DNA from: Rhodococcus sp. HM1
GTDB lineage: Bacteria; Actinomycetota; Actinomycetes; Mycobacteriales; Mycobacteriaceae
Length of the DNA stretch: 64,000 nt
Direction: 5' to 3'
Assembly (NCBI RefSeq): GCF_023218075.1
Contig: NZ_JALPTB010000003.1
Coordinates: forward strand, 62,001 to 126,000
Below, piece by piece: positions 52,324 through 60,703 of this stretch. Numbering within the stretch: the first letter of the stretch is position 1; every line of letters starts with the position of its first letter. The notes beneath the pieces are model-generated. The model had not been told where the DNA came from. It did not search any database and saw only the letters and a list, made by a program, of their open reading frames with translations. The translations under genes and the position numbers were made by a program.

Positions 52324-53502
52324 GTGCAGACGACCCCGTTGATCGAGCGATGGAGCCGGTGGAGCCGTGCCCACGTCGCGACGATCGACGGGGTCGTCGC
52401 CGTCCTGCTGGCGGTGGCCGGCGTCGCCGGAGCGGTGACCGGGCACGAGGGTGCGCGCGGGGTGCTGGTGGCGCTCGCGCTGACCGGTCCGCTGGCGTGG
52501 CGGCGCACCCGACCGGTGTTGTCCGGGGGGCTGGTCGCGGCGGCGGCGTACGCGCACCTGCTGGTGCTGCCGCAGATGTCCGTGATCGTCCCGATCGCTG
52601 TGCCGGCCTCGGTGTACGCGCTCGCCGCCTACGCGCCGCGCTGGGCCGCGAACGGTGCGCTCTCCGCGGCGGCGATCGGCGGTGCGGCGGCCGGGGTGAA
52701 GTACATGGGACAGTACGAGGGCCGCACCCTCTTCGAGACGGTCGCGGCGGCGGTGTTCGTCGCGGTGCTCCTCGCCGGCATCTGGGCGTTCGGCCGGATG
52801 CGGGGACTGCGGCTGCGCGAGATGGAGTCGCTGACCGAACGCAACCGTCTGCTCGAACTCGACCGGCTCAAGGAGGCGGAACTGGCCGCCACCCAGGAAC
52901 GCACCCGCATCGCACGGGAGATGCACGACATCGTCGCGCACTCGCTCACCGCGATGATCGCGCAGGCCGACGGCGGCCGGTACGCGGCCGCATCCGATCC
53001 CGAGGCGGCGGCCGGTGCGCTCACCACGATCGCCGAAACCGGGCGCCGCGCCCTGACCGACATGCGGTCGCTGCTGTCGGTGCTGCGCGAGGACACGCCC
53101 CGCGAGTTCACCGCGACCCCCGGTCTCGACGACCTCGACGCGCTCGTCGGTCAGATGCGCGGTAGCGGCCTGGACGTGACGTACACCGTCGCCGGGCAGG
53201 CCCGCGACCTTCCGGTCGGAACGCAGTTGTCGGTCTACCGGATCGTGCAGGAGTCGCTGACGAACGTGCTCAAACATGCAGGGCCCCACGCGCACGCCGA
53301 CGTCAGGCTGGACTGGCGGCCGGACGTGCTGGTCGTGGAGGTCGTCGACGACGGGCGTGGTGCCGCCGCCCTCGTGCAGTCGCCGCCCGGTGGACAGGGT
53401 CTGACCGGGGTCGAGGAACGCGCCCGCCTACACGGTGGACGTGCCGTCGCGGGACCACGCGACGGGGGTGGCTATCGTGTGCGCGCCGAGCTCCCCGCAT
53501 AG
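52324..53502 (+). CDS. NarL-type sensor histidine kinase (HisKA_3)
   Basis: A 392-residue kinase with about five N-terminal membrane helices (residues 22-155) and almost no extracytoplasmic domain, an intramembrane-sensing layout. The dimerisation helix has His201 in IAREMHDIVAHSLTAMI; the ATPase has VQESLTNVLKHAG, VVDDGRG and GLTGVEERARLHGG. Such kinases accompany NarL regulators and often control adjacent ABC exporters. The regulator follows ten bases later. GTG start. Confidence 0.94.
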   Translation: MQTTPLIERWSRWSRAHVATIDGVVAVLLAVAGVAGAVTGHEGARGVLVALALTGPLAWRRTRPVLSGGLVAAAAYAHLLVLPQMSVIVPIAVPASVYALAAYAPRWAANGALSAAAIGGAAAGVKYMGQYEGRTLFETVAAAVFVAVLLAGIWAFGRMRGLRLREMESLTERNRLLELDRLKEAELAATQERTRIAREMHDIVAHSLTAMIAQADGGRYAAASDPEAAAGALTTIAETGRRALTDMRSLLSVLREDTPREFTATPGLDDLDALVGQMRGSGLDVTYTVAGQARDLPVGTQLSVYRIVQESLTNVLKHAGPHAHADVRLDWRPDVLVVEVVDDGRGAAALVQSPPGGQGLTGVEERARLHGGRAVAGPRDGGGYRVRAELPA

Positions 53503-53512
53503 GGTGGCAGCG

Positions 53513-54235
53513 ATGACCGAACCCGCCGCACCGACCGAACCCACCGCACCCATCCGCGTCGCACTCGTCGACGACCAGCAGCTCGTTCGCGCCGGCCTGC
53601 GCATGGTGCTCGAATCCCAGCCGGACATCGTCGTCGTCGCCGAAGCGTCCGACGGCGCGGCCGCGCTGACCGAACTCGGGCGCGTCCGCGCGGACGTCGT
53701 GCTCATGGATGTGCAGATGCCGCGGGTCGACGGGATCTCGGCGACCCGCACCCTGCTCGCCGACCCGGAGGCACCGAAGGTGGTGGTGCTCACCACCTTC
53801 GACAACGACGACTACGTCGTTCAGGCCATCGCGGCCGGCGCGAGCGGATTCCTGCTCAAGGATGCGCCGCCGGAGGATCTGCTCGACGCGGTGCGCACCG
53901 TGCATCGCGGTGACGCGGTCATGGCCCCGCGCGCGACCCGGCGTCTGCTCCGGCACGTGTCGCCCATGCTCGAACAGACCGCCGCGACGAAGGACACGTA
54001 CGTGGACCTTCCGGACGATCTCACCCCGCGCGAGGTCGAGGTGCTCACCGCGATGGCCCACGGTTTGAGCAACGGCGAGATCGCGGAACGGTTCGTGTTG
54101 TCCGCGGCGACCGTCAAGACCCATGTCGGCCGGGTGCTCGCCAAGACCGGTTCGCGTGACCGGGTGCAGGCCGTGCTGTTCGCCTTCCGCGCGGGGCTGG
54201 TGCGTCCGGACGAGCTGCTGCACACCGCGCAGTAG
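53513..54235 (+). CDS. NarL/LuxR family response regulator
   Basis: A 240-residue regulator. The receiver has VDDQQLVRAGL, phospho-acceptor Asp66 in VVLMDVQMPRVDG, LTTF and KDAPPEDLL. The LuxR helix-turn-helix is LTPREVEVLTAMAHGLSNGEIAERFVLSAATVKTHVGRVLAKTG (residues about 173-217). ATG at 53513 is chosen after a Thr/Pro/Glu N-terminus. It is cotranscribed with the kinase and very likely controls the ABC exporter that starts 114 bp on. Confidence 0.95.
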   Translation: MTEPAAPTEPTAPIRVALVDDQQLVRAGLRMVLESQPDIVVVAEASDGAAALTELGRVRADVVLMDVQMPRVDGISATRTLLADPEAPKVVVLTTFDNDDYVVQAIAAGASGFLLKDAPPEDLLDAVRTVHRGDAVMAPRATRRLLRHVSPMLEQTAATKDTYVDLPDDLTPREVEVLTAMAHGLSNGEIAERFVLSAATVKTHVGRVLAKTGSRDRVQAVLFAFRAGLVRPDELLHTAQ

Positions 54236-54349
54236 GACCCCGGTATCGCCGGTGGCAGCGGCGCGTCATACCCCGGTATGACGCTCGGCGCCGCAGGATC
54301 GGGTGTCGCGCCGATGCGTCGGGATCGCGGTGATTCCTACTGTCGGAGC

Positions 54350-55150
54350 ATGACTTCCATCAGAGCTTTCGCGCCCGCCTGCTCGGCGCACGACGTGGTC
54401 CGTGTCTACGGTCACGGCGACGCCGAAGTCCGTGCCCTGGACGGTGTTTCGGTCGAGTTCGAGCGCGGCCGGTTCACCGCGATCATGGGCCCGTCGGGGT
54501 CCGGCAAGTCCACGCTCATGCATGTGCTGGCAGGACTCGACGGCGTCGACGGCGGTCGGGTGGTGTTGCACGGCGGAGCCGGGAGCGGCGCGGCAGCCGA
54601 GAACAGCGCGGCGGTCGAGATCAGCACGGCATCGGACGCGGTGCTCACCGGATTGCGCCGCGACCGTATCGGTTTCGTGTTCCAGGCGTTCAACCTGCTG
54701 CCCGTGCTCACCGCCCGCGACAACATCCTGCTGCCGATGCGCCTGGCCGGAACCCGGCCCGCACCACAGTGGTTCGACGAGGTCGTCGGACGCCTCGGCC
54801 TGACGGACCGTCTCGATCACCTGCCCCACGAGATGTCCGGGGGACAGCAGCAGCGCGTCGCCGTCGCGCGAGCCCTGCTGCCGCAGCCCGACGTGATCTT
54901 CGCGGACGAACCGACCGGGAACCTGGATTCGCAGGCCGGCGCCGAGGTGCTCGCGCTGCTGCGGTCGAGCGTGCGCGAGACCGGCCAGACCGTCGTCATG
55001 GTCACCCACGATCCGGTCGCTGCGTCGTACTCGGACCGGGTGGTGCTCCTCGCCGACGGACGACTCGCCGGTGAAATAGCGGATCCCACAGCGGATTCCG
55101 TGCTCGACGCGATGCGTGGCCTCGGCGCGGTCGGTGTGGTGGCGCGATGA
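54350..55150 (+). CDS. ABC transporter ATP-binding protein, MacB/LolD-like
   Basis: A 266-residue ATPase. Walker A GPSGSGKS is at 47-54, FVFQAFNLLPVLTARDN covers the Q-loop, the signature is MSGGQQQR, Walker B is DVIFADEPTGNLDSQ and the H-loop MVTHDP. This set belongs to the LolD/MacB export branch working on lipoproteins, peptides or antibiotics by mechanotransmission. The FtsX-type permease overlaps its end by four bases (ATGA). Upstream NarL two-component genes suggest drug or peptide response. Confidence 0.95.
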   Translation: MTSIRAFAPACSAHDVVRVYGHGDAEVRALDGVSVEFERGRFTAIMGPSGSGKSTLMHVLAGLDGVDGGRVVLHGGAGSGAAAENSAAVEISTASDAVLTGLRRDRIGFVFQAFNLLPVLTARDNILLPMRLAGTRPAPQWFDEVVGRLGLTDRLDHLPHEMSGGQQQRVAVARALLPQPDVIFADEPTGNLDSQAGAEVLALLRSSVRETGQTVVMVTHDPVAASYSDRVVLLADGRLAGEIADPTADSVLDAMRGLGAVGVVAR

Positions 55151-57615
55151 TGCATCTCGTTCTGGCCCAGGCTCGCGCCCACCGCGGCCGCTACATCGCG
55201 TCCGCCCTCGCCGTGATCGTGTCCGTCGCGTTCGCCGTCGGCACCCTCGTGCTCGGCGACACCGTGAACACCTCGATCACGAAAGCGACTGCCGCCCAAT
55301 ACGAAGGGGTTGCAGCCGCAGCGGTCCTCGACCATGCGCGAGGTTCCGAGCCGGACGTCGCTCCGGAGCACACGGCGGCGGCCGCCGCCGCGGTACCCGG
55401 TGTGCGCGCGGCGGTGCTGGACGTGACGGGATACGTCCGGATCGTGGGGGCCGAGGGAATTCCCGAATCGGCCAGGGTGACCAGCCTGGCCCCGGACGAT
55501 TCGTTGCGCTGGCAGCGGCTCGCCGACGGTCGCTGGCCCGGCGGTCCCGGCGAGGTGGTCGTCGGTTCGGGATCGCGATACGCGCTGGGCGAAGCGCTCA
55601 CCGTCATCGCCTCCGACGCTGCCGCCTCCGACGCTGCGCCCGACCTCGTCACGGTCGTCGGCACCGTCGACCTCGACGGCACACCGCAGGCCATGGACTC
55701 CGGGCTCGTGTTCGGCGAGACCGCGCAGGTGCGCTCCTGGGCGGGCGCCGACGCGGAGGTGGAACTGCGGGTCGCCGGCGACGGGGACGGCCTCGTCGAC
55801 GCGCTGGCCGCGGCCCTGCCCGGTGTGCATGTCGTCTCCGGCGCCGACCGTGCCACCGAGGTCGCCGGAGCAAACGTCGGCAACATCTCGGTGCTGCGCG
55901 ACGTGCTGCTGTGTTTCGTCGCGATCGCGGTCGTCGTCGCCGGTCTCGTCATCGCCAACACCTTCGCGGTCCTGCTCGCAGCCCGCACCCGCGAACTCGC
56001 ACTCATGCGATGTGTGGGAGTGTCGGCGAAACAGGTGCGGCGCAGTGTGCGCGGCGAAGCCCTCGTCGTGGGTCTCGTCTCCGCCACGTTGGGTGTGCTC
56101 GCCGGATGCGGTCTCGCGGCGCTGGTGGTCGCGCTGGCACGGGCCGCGGACGTGCCGATCCCGCTGACCTCGATCGCGATCGGCCCGATCACCGTCGTGG
56201 CCGGCATCGTGCTCGGCACCGTCGTCACGGTGGTCGCGGCGAGCGGCCCGGCCCGCCGGGCCACGCGGATCCCGGCGCTGGCCGCGTTGCACCCGATCGA
56301 GACGCAACCCGAACCCGTGGCGGACTCGCGGATGCGCCGTGTCTGCGCGGCGCTCGCCCTCGTCTCGGGTGCGGCGCTGCTCGTCGTCGGCGTCGCCGGC
56401 GCGAACGTGATGATCGCCTGTCCCGGCGGGGTGCTGGTGTTCGTCGGGGTGGTCCTCGCGTCTCGGCGACTCGTTCCTGTCGCGGTCGGCGCGGTCGGGC
56501 GGGCCACGGGCCGGTTCGGCGGTCCCGTCGCCGCCCTCGCCGCGGGCAACGCCGTCCGCAACCCGCGACGCACCGCGGCCACCGCGACCGCACTGCTCAT
56601 CGGCATCACCCTGACGTCGACGATCGTGGTCGGCACCGGCACGCTCAAGGCCGGGGCACCCGGAATCGTCGACGACAACTTCCCGGTCGACGCCATCGTC
56701 GAGGCACCGTCGGACGGGGTTCCCTCCGGTGCGGCAGAGCTGTTCACCGGCGTCGAGGGGGTGCGTGCCGCCACCGAGACCGCCGCCGCGAAGATTACCG
56801 TCGCCGGAACCGAGGTTGCCGTGACGGGTGTCGACACGACCACTGCCGCAACGACGGTCCGTGCCGACGTCCGCCTGCCGGAGCCGGGCACGATCGTGCT
56901 CGAGCAGTCGCTCGCCGACAGCCTCGCTGCCGCCGACGGCAGCACCGTCACCGTCACCGGCCCGAGCGGAGCCCGCGAGTTGTCGGTCACGGCGACGTCC
57001 GCCGGCGAACCCTCCCTGATCGACCTCGCCGACCTGCGGGAGGTCGCCGGCCCGGTACCGGCCGACTCCGTGTGGCTGCGCTTCGACGACGGCATGACCG
57101 ACGACGCACTCGTCGCCGTCACCGACGAGGTGACCCGCGTCGCGGCGACGGTCGTCCCCGGCGGTGAGGTCGCTGGTGTGGTGGCCATGCGCCGCATGAT
57201 CGAGAAGGTGCTCGACACGATGCTGCTGATCGTCGGCGGCCTGCTGTCCGTCGCGGTGGTGATCGCGCTGATCGGGGTCGGCAACACCATGGCGCTGTCG
57301 GTGCTCGAACGCCGACGCGAAACCGCGATGCTCCGGGCGATCGGGTTGTCCCGGTCCGGGGTGCGGAGCCTGCTGATGCGCGAAGCGCTGCTCGTCGCGG
57401 CGGTCGCGTCCGCGCTCGGCGTGACGCTCGGGCTGCTTCTCGGCACGGCGGGCACGGCATCGGTCATCGGACCCGACAAGATCGGCTTCGGCGGTGTGCC
57501 GTGGCTGCAACTCGCCGGGATCGTCGTCGCCGGTGGTCTTGCCGGGGTGATCGCGTCGCTGATTCCGGCACTGCGCGCAAGCCGCGTCCCACCGGTCGCT
57601 GCGCTCGGTGCTTGA
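55147..57615 (+). CDS. FtsX-like ABC transporter permease (two FtsX domains)
   Basis: An 822-residue permease with an N-terminal membrane helix (about 17-36), a large extracytoplasmic domain, a three-helix FtsX domain (about 245-370), further helices near 395-440 and a second similar half ending with three helices (about 690-815). The repeated ARTRELALMRCVGVS and RRRETAMLRAIGLSRSGVRS segments are the FtsX-domain marks. With the preceding ATPase it forms a MacB-like exporter. Its last codons overlap the first half of a MerR-type operator duplication. Confidence 0.93.
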   Translation: MMHLVLAQARAHRGRYIASALAVIVSVAFAVGTLVLGDTVNTSITKATAAQYEGVAAAAVLDHARGSEPDVAPEHTAAAAAAVPGVRAAVLDVTGYVRIVGAEGIPESARVTSLAPDDSLRWQRLADGRWPGGPGEVVVGSGSRYALGEALTVIASDAAASDAAPDLVTVVGTVDLDGTPQAMDSGLVFGETAQVRSWAGADAEVELRVAGDGDGLVDALAAALPGVHVVSGADRATEVAGANVGNISVLRDVLLCFVAIAVVVAGLVIANTFAVLLAARTRELALMRCVGVSAKQVRRSVRGEALVVGLVSATLGVLAGCGLAALVVALARAADVPIPLTSIAIGPITVVAGIVLGTVVTVVAASGPARRATRIPALAALHPIETQPEPVADSRMRRVCAALALVSGAALLVVGVAGANVMIACPGGVLVFVGVVLASRRLVPVAVGAVGRATGRFGGPVAALAAGNAVRNPRRTAATATALLIGITLTSTIVVGTGTLKAGAPGIVDDNFPVDAIVEAPSDGVPSGAAELFTGVEGVRAATETAAAKITVAGTEVAVTGVDTTTAATTVRADVRLPEPGTIVLEQSLADSLAAADGSTVTVTGPSGARELSVTATSAGEPSLIDLADLREVAGPVPADSVWLRFDDGMTDDALVAVTDEVTRVAATVVPGGEVAGVVAMRRMIEKVLDTMLLIVGGLLSVAVVIALIGVGNTMALSVLERRRETAMLRAIGLSRSGVRSLLMREALLVAAVASALGVTLGLLLGTAGTASVIGPDKIGFGGVPWLQLAGIVVAGGLAGVIASLIPALRASRVPPVAALGA

Positions 57616-57658
57616 CCCTCACACCACTTGACCCTCACACGGTGTCAGGGCTTCCACT
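57611..57658 (+). promoter_or_regulatory. MerR-type promoter with duplicated half-operator
   Basis: TTGACC (57628-57633) and TCCACT (57653-57658) are separated by 19 bp, the long spacer of MerR-controlled promoters. The spacer holds the dyad CCCT-C-ACAC-G-GTGT-C-AGGG (57632-57650). The block CTTGACCCTCACAC at 57627-57640 is preceded by an identical copy at 57611-57624, so the left half is duplicated. The MerR-HEAT regulator at 58463 is the natural ligand. Confidence 0.75.
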
Positions 57659-57681
57659 GGTCGCGGAAGGAGGTGGTTGTC

Positions 57682-58446
57682 GTGAACACAACCCGTTACG
57701 GCCGAACCGATTCCGCGCAGGTGGAGGCGAAGCTGGTGGAGGCACTGTCCGATGCGAGCCCGTCGACGCGGCTGAAGGCGGCGCTGCGCGCCGGGACCGA
57801 TCCCGAGCCGCACCTGGTGGAGATCCTGGTGGGCCGGTGTGCCGTGGAACCGGACTTCTACGTCCGCGACATGCTCACCTGGGCACTGTGCCGGATGCCC
57901 CCCGACGTCACCGTGCCGAGGCTGCTCGACGAGGTGCGATCCGGGAATGCGCAGGCCTGCAGTCAGGCCTTGCACACGCTGTCGAAGATCGGGGACGGGC
58001 GGGCGTGGCCCGACGTGTCGGCGCGGCTGCACGACCGGGACGACGACGTCGCACGCAGTGCGTGGCGTGCGGCCCTGGCGCTCGTACCGGCCGGCGTCGA
58101 GGGCGAGCTTGCCGCCGACCTCGGGGCCGCGCTCGGGCGGGGTGACCGGGAGCTGCAGCGCAGCCTGTCCCGGGCACTGGTCGGGCTGGGCGAGCCGATG
58201 CTCCCGGTGCTGGACGCGGCGAAGGCAAGTCCGGATGCGAAGATCCGCGCGCATGCCGCCGCCACCGAAGCGCTCTATCGTGACCCCGACAGTGCATTCG
58301 CGTTGTCCGTGGAAGCCGCGAAGCGGGTGACCGTTGATCCGGAAGCCGCGAAGCGGGTGACCGTTGATCCGGAAGCCGCGAAGCGGGTGACCGTTGATCC
58401 GGAAACGGCGAAGCGGGTGGCGGTGACCGGACCGGAGGGATCCTGA
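57682..58446 (+). CDS. HEAT-repeat protein with C-terminal decapeptide repeats
   Basis: A 254-residue protein made of helical HEAT-like repeats (residues about 15-210, with PPDVTVPRLLDEVRSGNAQ and RDDDVARSAWRAALALV among them), a protein-binding scaffold. The C-terminus holds EAAKRVTVDP three times in perfect 30-bp copies and a degenerate fourth. GTG at 57682 follows an exceptionally good site, GGAAGGAGG (57664-57672). It is under the MerR-type promoter and 16 bases before the MerR gene, whose own C-terminus is also HEAT-like. Function unknown. Confidence 0.85.
   Translation: MNTTRYGRTDSAQVEAKLVEALSDASPSTRLKAALRAGTDPEPHLVEILVGRCAVEPDFYVRDMLTWALCRMPPDVTVPRLLDEVRSGNAQACSQALHTLSKIGDGRAWPDVSARLHDRDDDVARSAWRAALALVPAGVEGELAADLGAALGRGDRELQRSLSRALVGLGEPMLPVLDAAKASPDAKIRAHAAATEALYRDPDSAFALSVEAAKRVTVDPEAAKRVTVDPEAAKRVTVDPETAKRVAVTGPEGS
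58311..58428. repeat. 30-bp in-frame tandem repeat in the HEAT protein gene
   Basis: Three identical 30-bp units (58311-58340, 58341-58370, 58371-58400) and a divergent fourth (58401-58428) each encode EAAKRVTVDP or a variant. The unit keeps the frame, so copy number can change without disrupting the protein. Confidence 0.95.
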
Positions 58447-58462
58447 TGGCTGAGGTCGCGCA

Positions 58463-59467
58463 GTGCTGATCGGGGAAGTCTCACGACGTTCCGGTGTCAG
58501 CGTCCGCATGCTGCGTCACTACGACACGCTCGGGCTGGTGGTACCCACCGGTCGCACGACCGGTGGGTACCGCGAGTACTCCGCGGACGACATCCGGCGG
58601 CTGTTCCACGTCGAATGCCTGCGCACCCTCGGGTTGTCGCTCACCGACGCCAAGCGGGCACTCGACGAGCCGGGCTTCGCACCGGCCACCCTGGTCGCGG
58701 ACCTCATCGGGCACACCCGCGCCCGGATCCGCGCCGAAGAGGAACTGCTCGCCCGGTTGCTGCGGGTCGACGCCTCCGCTCCCGCGGACTGGAGCGACGT
58801 GCTGCAGGTCGTGTCGTTGCTGCACGCGCTCGAATCGGACTCGGGAGGTCACCGGCAGCGAGCCGTCCTGACACAGGACGAGTCGGCACCGGTACCTGTT
58901 GCCGCGCTGGTCGAAGCCCTGCTCGCCGAGGACGATCCGAACGTCGCCGGGGCGCTGCAATGGGCGCTCGCTCGCGCCGACGGGCACGGCCTTTCCGAAC
59001 TGGAAGCCGGCCTGGATTCGCCGGACGCCGAGGTGCGACGGCGCGCGATCACGGCGATCGCCGCGGTGCCGGACGCGGACGCGGCGAGGCTGCTGCGTCG
59101 CGCACTCGACGATCCCGATACCACGATCCGCGGTCGCGCGGCCCTGGCGCTCGGGTCCCGCGGCAGCGCCGACGCGCTCCCGGGGCTCGTCGATCTCGTC
59201 GTCGAGGGCCGGCGCGACGTCGAAGCCGCCGAGGTGCTCGGGACACTGGCCGGCGGTCCGATCGCGGCCGAGGACGTCGTGTCCGCGCTCGAACACCGAT
59301 TGGGTGACGCCGCCGACGGTGCCGCTCGGCTGCGTCTGGCGCAGGCGCTCGCCGAGATCCCCGGCCGCGCAGCCCGCGACGTTCTCGACCGGCTCGCGCG
59401 GGACGAGGACCGGACCGTCGCACTCACCGCGACCGCGATCGTCCGGGCGCGAGGTGACGGGTCCTGA
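58463..59467 (+). CDS. MerR family regulator fused to HEAT repeats
   Basis: A 334-residue fusion. The MerR DNA-binding domain covers residues 1-70: LIGEVSRRSGVSVRMLRHYDTLGLV, then GYREYSADDIRRLFHVECLRTLGLSL. A linker helix follows, and residues about 140-330 are HEAT-like repeats such as SPDAEVRRRAITAIAAVPDADAARLLRRAL and DDPDTTIRGRAALALGSRG. Most MerR proteins have small effector domains, so a scaffold domain is unusual. It probably activates its own operon with the HEAT gene through the promoter at 57611-57658. GTG start. Confidence 0.9.
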   Translation: MLIGEVSRRSGVSVRMLRHYDTLGLVVPTGRTTGGYREYSADDIRRLFHVECLRTLGLSLTDAKRALDEPGFAPATLVADLIGHTRARIRAEEELLARLLRVDASAPADWSDVLQVVSLLHALESDSGGHRQRAVLTQDESAPVPVAALVEALLAEDDPNVAGALQWALARADGHGLSELEAGLDSPDAEVRRRAITAIAAVPDADAARLLRRALDDPDTTIRGRAALALGSRGSADALPGLVDLVVEGRRDVEAAEVLGTLAGGPIAAEDVVSALEHRLGDAADGAARLRLAQALAEIPGRAARDVLDRLARDEDRTVALTATAIVRARGDGS

Positions 59468-59484
59468 CCGGTTACGCTCCCGGC

Positions 59485-59874
59485 GTGGCAGGAACGGGCA
59501 GGATGACGCGGGCGTCGCGGGGCGTGCCGTCCGCGCGGGTCGTGACGGTGCTGGCGCTGTGCTGGGCGCGGTTGTGCGGCGCGACGATCGGATTCGACGA
59601 GCGGTCCGGTCTCTACGTGTGCACAGGTCTGCGGTTCGGATTCGCCCGCGGCGGTACGACGATCGGTGGAGTCTTCCTCACGAACCGGTGGCCGTCGGAT
59701 CGGTTGCTGCGCCACGAGGCGGTCCATGCCGACCAGTGGGCAAGGTTCGGGGTGGGATTCGCGGTGCGGTATCTCGTCGAGGAGATGCGGAACCCGGGTC
59801 CGCGCAACCGATTCGAGGTCGAAGCCGGCCTCGCCGACGGCGGCTACCTTCCTGAGCGCCCCGAGCGCCCCTGA
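59485..59874 (+). CDS. Small HExxH-containing protein
   Basis: A 129-residue protein whose core is LLRHEAVHADQWARFGVGFAVRYLVEEM; HEAVH fits the HExxH zinc-peptidase pattern and the later acidic residues could complete a site. It is short for a protease and has no signal peptide. Similar small proteins are seen in mycobacteria without known function. GTG at 59485 starts it, 17 bp after the MerR-HEAT gene. Confidence 0.72.
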   Translation: MAGTGRMTRASRGVPSARVVTVLALCWARLCGATIGFDERSGLYVCTGLRFGFARGGTTIGGVFLTNRWPSDRLLRHEAVHADQWARFGVGFAVRYLVEEMRNPGPRNRFEVEAGLADGGYLPERPERP

Positions 59875-59884
59875 ACGCCCTGAG

Positions 59885-59933
59885 CGAGCGGTACATTCAC
59901 TCGATCGAAGGAGACGAGCGATACATTCGCTCG
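59885..59933. repeat. Two copies of a 19-bp palindromic repeat
   Basis: CGAGCGGTACATTCACTCG (59885-59903) and CGAGCGATACATTCGCTCG (59915-59933) differ at two positions; the second has perfect CGAGCG/CGCTCG arms. They fill the 99-bp space between two convergent genes and probably act as a bidirectional terminator or a dispersed extragenic palindrome. Confidence 0.7.
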
Positions 59934-59973
59934 GAAACCCGGGGGAGAGGGAGCGCGCGGGTGGGGCGACTGT

Positions 59974-60681
59974 TCAGTCGAGCCGGACGGTGATCTTCTC
60001 CGTTGCGACCCGCCGTTCGGTGGCGTCGGCGTCGGGGTTGCTCACCTGCACCAGCGACGCGCCGGCCGCGAGGACCGCGAGCAGCCCCGAGATCAGGTCG
60101 TCCGCGGTGGACCATTCGCGACCCGACAGCACCCGGTCGCCGCTGCCGATCCCGGACGACGATGCGGATTCGCGTGCAGCGGAAAGAATTTCGGCAGACG
60201 ACCGTCCGTCGAGCGCGGCCCCGGCGTCGCCGGACGACCGGAACTGATCGCCGTGCATGCGCACGTGCGTGGCGTAGTCGGTCACCCCGACCGGCAGGTT
60301 CGGCACCGGCATCCCGAACGCGTCGAGGGACAGCGCCGCGACCTCGGCGACATCGGCGACGTCGTCGAGCCGGTCCGCGGTGGCCAGCGCCAGTTCGGCA
60401 TCGGGATCGGCGTCCAGCACGACGTCGGCGCCCGCCCACCACGCACCGAGGAGCACCGCTGCCGTCTGCCAGTGCGCGGGTAGCAGCACCGCGACCCGGC
60501 CGCCGGGCAGCAGCCCGAATTCGTCGCGAATCATGTTGGCGGTCTTTGCCGCCCAGTTCGCGAGCGTGACCGCCGACAACTCGATGCGGGCGCCGGCCGC
60601 ATCGTCGTACCAGGTGATGCGCGGACCTGCCGGGTCGGCGGCCAGGATCGGGTCGAGCAGGGCGTCGGTCAGGGTGGTCAC
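59974..60681 (-). CDS. TIGR03089 family protein (truncated AMP-binding-like)
   Basis: A 235-residue protein resembling the N-terminal part of acyl-CoA synthetases: PRITWYDDAAGARIELSAVTLANWAAKTAN and PGGRVAVLLPAHWQTAAVLLGAWWAGADVV. It lacks the SSGTTGxPKG loop and C-terminal lysine, so it cannot be a normal ligase. This is the TIGR03089 family, restricted to actinobacteria and of unknown function, corresponding to Rv3268 next to the LCP gene. It begins 22 bases after the lcp stop. Confidence 0.87.
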   Translation of the reverse strand: MTTLTDALLDPILAADPAGPRITWYDDAAGARIELSAVTLANWAAKTANMIRDEFGLLPGGRVAVLLPAHWQTAAVLLGAWWAGADVVLDADPDAELALATADRLDDVADVAEVAALSLDAFGMPVPNLPVGVTDYATHVRMHGDQFRSSGDAGAALDGRSSAEILSAARESASSSGIGSGDRVLSGREWSTADDLISGLLAVLAAGASLVQVSNPDADATERRVATEKITVRLD

Positions 60682-60703
60682 GGAAATCTCTTTCGTCGGG
60701 TGG

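Noticed and set aside
54817-57510. An 897-codon open frame on the minus strand opposite the ABC exporter
   Set aside because: It is rich in Arg, Gly and Asp with no recognisable motif, while the opposite strand encodes clear ABC and FtsX motifs.
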